Below are positions 17,099 through 22,697 of a stretch of DNA of 24,644 nt, piece after piece. Each line of letters starts with the position of its first letter. Position 1 is the first letter of the stretch. Both the position numbers and the translations under genes were made by a program. Origin of the DNA: Firmicutes bacterium UBA3930 (GTDB taxonomy: Bacteria > Bacillota > Clostridia > Caldicoprobacterales > Caldicoprobacteraceae); NCBI GenBank assembly GCA_002385885.1, contig DGEI01000037.1:7069-31712 (forward strand), written 5' to 3'. The notes under the pieces were generated by a model. The model was not told where the DNA came from. It made no database searches and saw nothing but the letters and a program-made list of their open reading frames with translations.

Positions 17099-18051
17099 CC
17101 ACCAATCTTCCTCAATAATTTTTGTGTCACAAGATTAGTCCCCATCATAATGGCAAAAAGCACAGTTGCTATCGCAGACGCATATCCCATTTCAAAGCGT
17201 ATTGTCCCAAAATCCATAAGATGGGTGACTATTGTATGCCCGGCATAATTCACACTTGGAAATCCTGCCAATGCAATTGAGACATCAGCAACTGCCAAAG
17301 AAGCTGTGATCTGCATTACTGCTCCAAACAATAATTGGGGCCGCATTGAAGGTAAAACTATATACCATAACTCCTGCCACCTGTTTTTTATTCCGTCTAC
17401 GGCTCCGGCTTCTATCAGGGATCGATCAAGGGTCTGCAATCCTGCTATAAAAGCCAGGAAGCTTGTTCCAAGGCTCATCCACAATTGAACAATAATTATT
17501 ACAGCTAAAATATACTGTTCATCTTTAAGCCATTGTATGGGTTCGAGTATAATTCTTAATCTGATAAGCAAGCTGTTCAAAAGCCCATATCTGTCGCCGG
17601 AAAAGATAACCTGCCATATAAAGAATACATTTCCTGATATTGAAGGAGCATAGAATACCAGTGTCATAAAAGCACGTATTTTTGGCGGCAGTTCATTTAT
17701 GATCCATGCAAACATGAAACAAGCAATATAACTGACAGGCCCTGTAATAATAGCAAAAAGGAAAGTATTTCTGAGTGCTATCATAAAAATGTCATCATTT
17801 AGAAACAAACGGGAATAGTTTTGCCATCCTATAAATCGTGGAGGTTCCAAAACATTAAAATAAGTAAAACTTATACCCATTGAAGCTGCTACAGGTATTA
17901 CCGTAAATAAAAAGAAAACAAGCATAAAAGGAGCCATCAATATATAATAATGCTTATTTCTGTTTATCTCATTCCATAATGAAGTCCATTTAAACACTCT
18001 TTCATTTAAAGGTGAAAGAGCAGTTCTGTTTTCGATTCTTTTCGTTTGCAA
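17095..18051 (-). CDS. Carbohydrate ABC transporter permease, MalF type (first pair), TTG start
   Basis: Partner channel subunit, 318 residues. A cytoplasmic N-terminal stretch of about 35 residues precedes the first membrane segment (YYILMAPFMLVFFLF). The EAA-like loop at 213-237 reads EAGAVDGIKNR...VLPSMRP. The start is TTG at 18051, nine bases after GGGAGGAG (18061-18068). The next in-frame ATG, at residue 39, would cut into the first membrane segment. It begins 18 bp after the giant binding protein gene, the usual order for binding protein, MalF-type and MalG-type genes. This pairing suggests the giant protein feeds this pair, which is an inference. Confidence 0.93.
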   Translation of the reverse strand: MQTKRIENRTALSPLNERVFKWTSLWNEINRNKHYYILMAPFMLVFFLFTVIPVAASMGISFTYFNVLEPPRFIGWQNYSRLFLNDDIFMIALRNTFLFAIITGPVSYIACFMFAWIINELPPKIRAFMTLVFYAPSISGNVFFIWQVIFSGDRYGLLNSLLIRLRIILEPIQWLKDEQYILAVIIIVQLWMSLGTSFLAFIAGLQTLDRSLIEAGAVDGIKNRWQELWYIVLPSMRPQLLFGAVMQITASLAVADVSIALAGFPSVNYAGHTIVTHLMDFGTIRFEMGYASAIATVLFAIMMGTNLVTQKLLRKIGG

Positions 18052-18060
18052 CGGCTGCCA

Positions 18061-18068
18061 CTCCTCCC
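18061..18068 (-). promoter_or_regulatory. Ribosome binding site deciding the TTG start of the MalF-type permease
   Basis: GGGAGGAG on the minus strand lies nine bases before TTG at 18051 and immediately after the stop of the upstream gene. It makes TTG the best start in the absence of any nearby ATG. Confidence 0.8.
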
Positions 18069-18069
18069 T

Positions 18070-21000
18070 CTAATACGGTAGATTGAATTCTTGCCTTTTG
18101 GTTTTTATCTCATCATTTATATAGATCACGTAATCCAGCAATGCTTCCCTATAATTTTCACCACTGTTTACAACTTTTCTGAATGCATTATCCAAATGCC
18201 TCCCGGTAAAATAACCACCCGGAACTTGTGGAATGCCCTCTACCCATTTCCATTGCTCCATAAGATTGTTATAATCATCAACGGGCCAGGGTAATTCTTC
18301 AAGTGCAGCAATATTTGCCGTAGGATAACGTGCTGCCTCTCCCATCAATGCTTCCATCTCCCGGCCAAACCATACCTGCGTCTCCTTATTGGTCCACCAC
18401 TTCATGAACTCCCATGCCGATTGTTTGTCTTCTGCATTTTTCAGCATTATTATCGCAAAGGTAGAGCTGGCCACATTATGTCTCAGGCTGCCGTCCGCCT
18501 GTAAAGTGCCCGGTACAACTGTAAAGTCCCACAATCCTTTTATTTCAGGGGCGAAAACTACCAATGTGTTATATACATTATAATTCGCTATCCCTATAGG
18601 CATTTCACCCGTCCTGAACCGGTTAACAAAGTCGGCCTGTATTGGCAATTTATAATTGGTATAGAAACGCGTCCATTTTCTAAACACTTCAATTGCTATT
18701 TCTGAATCAAGTCCGCTTTTTATGCCGTTTTCCTGATAGAATTCTCCTCCATTTTGATACAGCAGCATGGCATAAGCGGCATTGGGCACCAGGTTTGCAA
18801 AGTTAATCCTGAACTCAGCAATACTTTCAATGGGAAGATAGAAATCCAGATTGTGTTTTTTGAGGACTGAAATCACATAATAGACTTCATCCCAGGTTTT
18901 TGGCGGCTCCAAATCCAATTCCTCAAGTATATCTTTTCTATAAAACATTACGGGAAAAATTTGCTGTTCCGGCAGTGCAAATACGCCTTTTTCGTATCTG
19001 TAAGGAAGTAAAGCGCTTTCATGAAATCTGCCTGCAACTTCTTCAAAATCAGGGAATTGGGTTAAATCCTCAACAGCATTCCGCATTCCATAGTTAACCG
19101 GTATATCTTCACCTACCTGCATAGCTATATCCGGCCCTTCACCCGCCAGGGTTGCCGGTAACAGGATATTACCCGGCACCAACTTCAGTTTCACAGAGAT
19201 ATTGCTTTTAGGAGTAAATTCATCATCAATCATGGCTTTAATCGTTTGCGCCTGATCGCGGCCTGTAGTTACCCATACCGAGACCGATTTATCTGCATCC
19301 GCTATATTTCCTACTATTGAATAATCCTCGGTATATGAAGAAAAAAATGAACCTATCTCATGTTTTAAGGTTTCCCAAATATTAGCCCCGGCTCTTGGAA
19401 GTGTCTGTCCGGGAGAAAAGACAGCCAAATAATCCAGAGCTAATGGCTGCTCTTTCACTGTAAGAATCCATGTTCCCAATGCCCCTACATTTGTTCTGAA
19501 TGTATCCAGCCTTCGCGGTAACGTTTCAGGCCTTTTGACTATATCTTTTAACTGCGAAGATAAATTATACAACGGAGCTATCATATCGCTTTTTTCACCG
19601 GTCAGCTGCACCAGGTAATCAGCAACTTTCTCAATAATCCGGGCCTGTTCGTCCAATGTATTCAATAAATTGGGTATTCTCCGCTCAAGTTGATAATCAC
19701 GGTAAGGATCCGGGCTGGTCGAGGTAATCATTACTACCTTTCTGTATGTTTCATTTAGTTTCAATACACTGTTCTCTATTATTTTAATAAGAGGTGCAAT
19801 ATCTCCCAGGGTAACCGATAAACGTATTTGATGAGTTCCTTCGGTAAGATAAAATAAATATGGTTCTTCATCTCCCAGTATATCGGTCTGCCAACCACGG
19901 TTGAAATTAAACCTTATACATTTCATCTCTTCAAAGGGGTGTTTCCCATCTATAGTAAGGCTGCGCGTTGTATATATTCCACGAAGAAAATCCTGTTTTC
20001 TTTTAAAAGCGATCTGGTACAGGCCGGTTTCCGGGACTTCGATCTCCCATTCTATCCACTGGCCGGGTACTCGCCAATTATAGCCTCCAATTGCATTCAT
20101 CCTGATTTTTGATACATGGTAAGGCTCCATCAAAGGGCTTGACCGGTCCGAAATCGGATACAATGTTGGCGACGACTTTCTCACCGCATCCTCAGCCTGG
20201 ACTTTTATAAGATGGTGTTTTGTTGGTTTTAATCCATTCTCTTCATATTCTTTTTTTATCTCCTCATATGTTTTTACTTCTTCTTCCCGGTATAGTTCAA
20301 TATAATCAACAGCCATTGGTTCTCTCACAGCAGCCAGCGAAATAATATGTTCGCCTTTATCAAAGTAAAACAGATACGGATCGGTATGATACCCTGTTCT
20401 GTCCCCCATGGGCTCCAGAATCCACTTTGGCTTTTCAATCTGAACCGGCCGCAGTTCGTTATTCCTGTCATCTCTCTTGATCTCATTGTCACGGTTATCC
20501 CATATCCGATCAAACATTATCAATTCTGCTTCTTTAAAAGGTATTTCATTATTAATCAATAACGATCTTTCAATAGCAGCACTCTTTCCGTCAACAGGAA
20601 AATAATGGACTCGTATGTTATATAAACCCGGTTTTTCTATTTTGGCACTCCAGCTTATAATACCGGATTCGGGAGTCAAAACAGCCGACCCTTCCAGTCC
20701 CATATAATTATTTACAATCTCAAAACTACCACCATTTGCTTCTGTATAATCCTCTCCTTCTATTCTGACAGTTAAGTCCGGCCTATCCCCACCTGAGTAT
20801 TTTTCATAATATTGAGCATAAGTATCATCTTCAGAGTATTCCGAAATTATATTTATCAGATCTGACAGTAAATCATCGGAATCGGCTTTTGCTATATTGG
20901 CATTTACAGGAAATAAACCTAAGGAAAAGAAAAAACTTACCAAGGTAATTACAGCTGCAGTCATTATTGCAATATGAGGGCTGTTTCTGTTATCTTTCAT
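18070..21000 (-). CDS. Giant extracellular sugar-binding protein with two carbohydrate-binding-like modules
   Basis: A 976-residue secreted protein that probably captures oligosaccharide or polysaccharide for the adjacent permeases. The N-terminal hydrophobic segment (about 9-30) is followed by ANA/AKA-type cleavage candidates (33-39), with no lipobox. Two beta-rich modules of CBM6/CBM35-like character start RIEGEDYTEA (79-88) and VQAEDA (267-272) and span about 75-240 and 262-410. A helical spacer (about 430-550) precedes a C-terminal extracellular solute-binding domain (about 572-970), which contains WDEVYYVISVLKK and AWEFMKWWTN. Ordinary CUT1 binding proteins are about 400-500 residues, so more than half of this protein is extra. 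It starts with ATG after a GAGG-rich region and precedes the first MalF-type permease gene by 18 bp. The module family names are judged from motif pattern only. Confidence 0.85.
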   Translation of the reverse strand: MKDNRNSPHIAIMTAAVITLVSFFFSLGLFPVNANIAKADSDDLLSDLINIISEYSEDDTYAQYYEKYSGGDRPDLTVRIEGEDYTEANGGSFEIVNNYMGLEGSAVLTPESGIISWSAKIEKPGLYNIRVHYFPVDGKSAAIERSLLINNEIPFKEAELIMFDRIWDNRDNEIKRDDRNNELRPVQIEKPKWILEPMGDRTGYHTDPYLFYFDKGEHIISLAAVREPMAVDYIELYREEEVKTYEEIKKEYEENGLKPTKHHLIKVQAEDAVRKSSPTLYPISDRSSPLMEPYHVSKIRMNAIGGYNWRVPGQWIEWEIEVPETGLYQIAFKRKQDFLRGIYTTRSLTIDGKHPFEEMKCIRFNFNRGWQTDILGDEEPYLFYLTEGTHQIRLSVTLGDIAPLIKIIENSVLKLNETYRKVVMITSTSPDPYRDYQLERRIPNLLNTLDEQARIIEKVADYLVQLTGEKSDMIAPLYNLSSQLKDIVKRPETLPRRLDTFRTNVGALGTWILTVKEQPLALDYLAVFSPGQTLPRAGANIWETLKHEIGSFFSSYTEDYSIVGNIADADKSVSVWVTTGRDQAQTIKAMIDDEFTPKSNISVKLKLVPGNILLPATLAGEGPDIAMQVGEDIPVNYGMRNAVEDLTQFPDFEEVAGRFHESALLPYRYEKGVFALPEQQIFPVMFYRKDILEELDLEPPKTWDEVYYVISVLKKHNLDFYLPIESIAEFRINFANLVPNAAYAMLLYQNGGEFYQENGIKSGLDSEIAIEVFRKWTRFYTNYKLPIQADFVNRFRTGEMPIGIANYNVYNTLVVFAPEIKGLWDFTVVPGTLQADGSLRHNVASSTFAIIMLKNAEDKQSAWEFMKWWTNKETQVWFGREMEALMGEAARYPTANIAALEELPWPVDDYNNLMEQWKWVEGIPQVPGGYFTGRHLDNAFRKVVNSGENYREALLDYVIYINDEIKTKRQEFNLPY

Positions 21001-21062
21001 CTAATTTCCTCACCTCACCTTACACATAAACGATACATTTAATTACTGCTATTGATCTAATT

Positions 21063-21106
21063 AAGGATTGGTTTTTATAGAAATACTTCTACAAAAACCA
21101 ATCCTT
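21063..21106 (-). terminator. Strong 20-bp intercistronic hairpin between the two binding-protein genes
   Basis: AAGGATTGGTTTTTATAGAA (21063-21082) and a near-perfect reverse complement (21087-21106) leave a four-base loop. In the minus-strand transcript all 20 positions pair, one as G-U; on the plus strand that position is an A-C mismatch. No U tract follows the stem. It is therefore more likely a leaky terminator or an RNA-stabilising/processing element that raises the level of the upstream lipoprotein message than a full stop. Confidence 0.65.
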
Positions 21107-21142
21107 CCTGCAGTCACTTTTTACTCTTATGCACTGGCAAAT

Positions 21143-22555
21143 TTAATCCTTCCATACTTCATCAATTGCAGCCTGGAATGATGCTTTATACTTTTCAATA
21201 ACTGTAGAAACCGATTCTCCATCAATGATCTCAGCGAGGAAATCATCATATGGCATGGACGGATAAGAAGCACGATCGGTAATCCTCATGCCTGCTGCAG
21301 CCATTCTAAGATTATTGATGTCACCTTCGTCTTCAAAAAGGCTTTCATACCAGCTTTGATTGGGAAAATCATCACGCAGCTCATCGGGGATATCATTAAT
21401 CTTTTCCCAAATATATACCAGCTCCCGGGGAACATCTACTGTTTTAGGAATTGCTATTGCCTGCACCAACGGCTCGCATGCATGATAAGCACTTGCGCTT
21501 GGGCCTTTGGGGAACGGCAAAAATCCAAGCTCATAATCCGGCATATCATTCTTGAGTCCGGAAGTCTCGTAATCAGCGCCCGCATACATCAGCGTATTGC
21601 CTTGCACAAAGAAACTTCGCGGTTCGGTCCAGTCACCGCCTTCGGTGGGTCTGGGAATATTCTCTGTATTTAGTTTTGAAATAAAATTCAATGCTTCAAC
21701 AACCTTGGGGTCATCGAGATTTTGCTTGTCTTCAATCACCAGGTCTGTTTCATTAGCTGCCAATGCTTGTTCCAGGAAATTACCGGTGGCAAGGCCCCAT
21801 GTGTCTATTTTACCGTCGCCTGTTGTGTCCTGATTTGCTGATTTTGCCACTTCAATAAATGTATCCCATGTCCAGTTATCTTCATCTACGTATTCCTGAA
21901 GTGGTTTTATACCCAGTCTCTTCATCAGGGTTTTGTTATAGAAAATACCGGTTGACATGTCTGCGGCATCGGTAAAGGCATACCCTTTGCCTTTATATTG
22001 GAAAAACTGTGTTGTGAATTTTTGGGTAAATACTTTATCATTCTTTACCCATTCTTCCTCAATCGGCCAGAATAAATCCTGTTTTGTCAGGGAAGGAATC
22101 ATAAATGATTTACCTATTCTGACAATATCGCCAATTGGTTGACCGGCCATTAACGAAGTAATCAGCCTGTCATGATATTCACCATAATCAATTGCTTCAT
22201 ATTCAATATTAAAATTGTGTTTTTCCATTAAGGCTTCTAAGTTCTCCCTCCTGGCTACACTGGCAGGATCTTCGCCTGTTATTGACATATCCCACCACGC
22301 CGTAACCTTTATGGTGCGTCCTCCTAAGTCAAAATCCATTTCAGGTGTTGCATACGATTCTTCCTCATCGGGCTCTTCTTCATCCGGTTCTTCTTCATCC
22401 GGTTCTTCGGCAGGTTCATCATCTTTATCCTCTTCTTCTCCATTAGTTTGCACTTCGTCACCATCAGTACTGTCAGGTTTTTCTGCGGCACATGCAACCA
22501 AAGAAATCAACAGTAACACACTAATTATCCACGCAACTATCCTGGTCAAAGACAT
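21143..22555 (-). CDS. Extracellular sugar-binding lipoprotein of a CUT1 ABC importer
   Basis: Captures sugars outside the cell and delivers them to a permease pair, most plausibly xylo-oligosaccharides given the neighbours. The 470-residue protein has a lipobox LVAC with lipidation at C22. A highly acidic linker (about 36-68) includes three EPDEE units. The family-1/8 solute-binding domain spans about 78-470 and shows typical features such as FYNKTLMKRLG (205-215), DTTGDGKIDTWG (243-254) and NWTWDTFIEVAK. An AGGAGG (22563-22568) precedes the ATG by about seven bases. It is the first gene after the candidate promoter and leader hairpin and is followed by a second hairpin. No permease is directly adjacent, so which of the two permease pairs it serves cannot be told. 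Confidence 0.95.
   Translation of the reverse strand: MSLTRIVAWIISVLLLISLVACAAEKPDSTDGDEVQTNGEEEDKDDEPAEEPDEEEPDEEEPDEEESYATPEMDFDLGGRTIKVTAWWDMSITGEDPASVARRENLEALMEKHNFNIEYEAIDYGEYHDRLITSLMAGQPIGDIVRIGKSFMIPSLTKQDLFWPIEEEWVKNDKVFTQKFTTQFFQYKGKGYAFTDAADMSTGIFYNKTLMKRLGIKPLQEYVDEDNWTWDTFIEVAKSANQDTTGDGKIDTWGLATGNFLEQALAANETDLVIEDKQNLDDPKVVEALNFISKLNTENIPRPTEGGDWTEPRSFFVQGNTLMYAGADYETSGLKNDMPDYELGFLPFPKGPSASAYHACEPLVQAIAIPKTVDVPRELVYIWEKINDIPDELRDDFPNQSWYESLFEDEGDINNLRMAAAGMRITDRASYPSMPYDDFLAEIIDGESVSTVIEKYKASFQAAIDEVWKD
22361..22405 (-). repeat. Tandem 15-bp repeat encoding the acidic linker
   Basis: Three consecutive 15-bp units lie within the binding lipoprotein gene; two are identical (plus strand TTCTTCATCCGGTTC) and one is diverged. 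They encode repeated Glu-Pro-Asp-Glu-Glu in the linker between the lipid anchor and the sugar-binding domain. In-frame expansion or contraction would change linker length without disrupting the protein. Confidence 0.85.
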
Positions 22556-22582
22556 TTTTTAACCTCCTTTTTATGTTTTTTT

Positions 22583-22620
22583 AATAAAACCCTAAATTTT
22601 CAAATTATTAGGGTTTTATT
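22583..22620 (-). terminator. AT-rich hairpin between the AraC-GH39 gene and the binding lipoprotein gene
   Basis: AATAAAACCCTAA (22583-22595) and its exact reverse complement (22608-22620) give a 13-bp stem with a 12-base loop. On the minus strand it reads as an A tract, a CCCTAA/TTAGGG core and TTTTATT, the layout of a weak bidirectional intrinsic terminator. Only three G-C pairs are present. It could end the AraC-GH39 transcript, or act as a leader hairpin for the operon if the promoter just upstream of it is used. Confidence 0.5.
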
Positions 22621-22668
22621 TAAAATATCCGGATTCCGCTTCGTATGAACAAGCACATCAATTAATCA

Positions 22669-22697
22669 ATTATAGGATTATTCATATATCCTATGAA
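22669..22697 (-). promoter_or_regulatory. Candidate sigma-A promoter for the transport/xylanase operon
   Basis: A perfect TATAAT (22669-22674) is preceded by a 17-base spacer and TTCATA (22692-22697), four of six matches to TTGACA. It points into the binding lipoprotein gene and overlaps the last codons and stop of the AraC-GH39 gene. It would give a leader of about 105 bases containing the hairpin at 22583-22620. The spacer holds a 7-bp inverted repeat. It is supported by sequence resemblance only. Confidence 0.45.
22672..22694. promoter_or_regulatory. Inverted repeat overlapping the candidate operon promoter
   Basis: ATAGGAT (22672-22678) and ATCCTAT (22688-22694) are exact reverse complements separated by nine bases, within the spacer and -10/-35 edges of the candidate promoter. 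A two-fold-symmetric site there could be an operator. It also overlaps coding sequence in an AT-rich region, so chance is a serious alternative. Confidence 0.25.

Noticed and set aside
21794..21829. Dockerin-like calcium motif DTTGDGKIDTWG in the binding lipoprotein
   Set aside because: It occurs once, not as the duplicated pair of a dockerin, and this loop is common in solute-binding proteins of this family.
22215..22562. Serine-rich plus-strand open frame of 115 residues
   Set aside because: Its Ser/Gly repeats are the reverse complement of the acidic linker of the binding lipoprotein. It starts with TTG and overlaps that gene completely.
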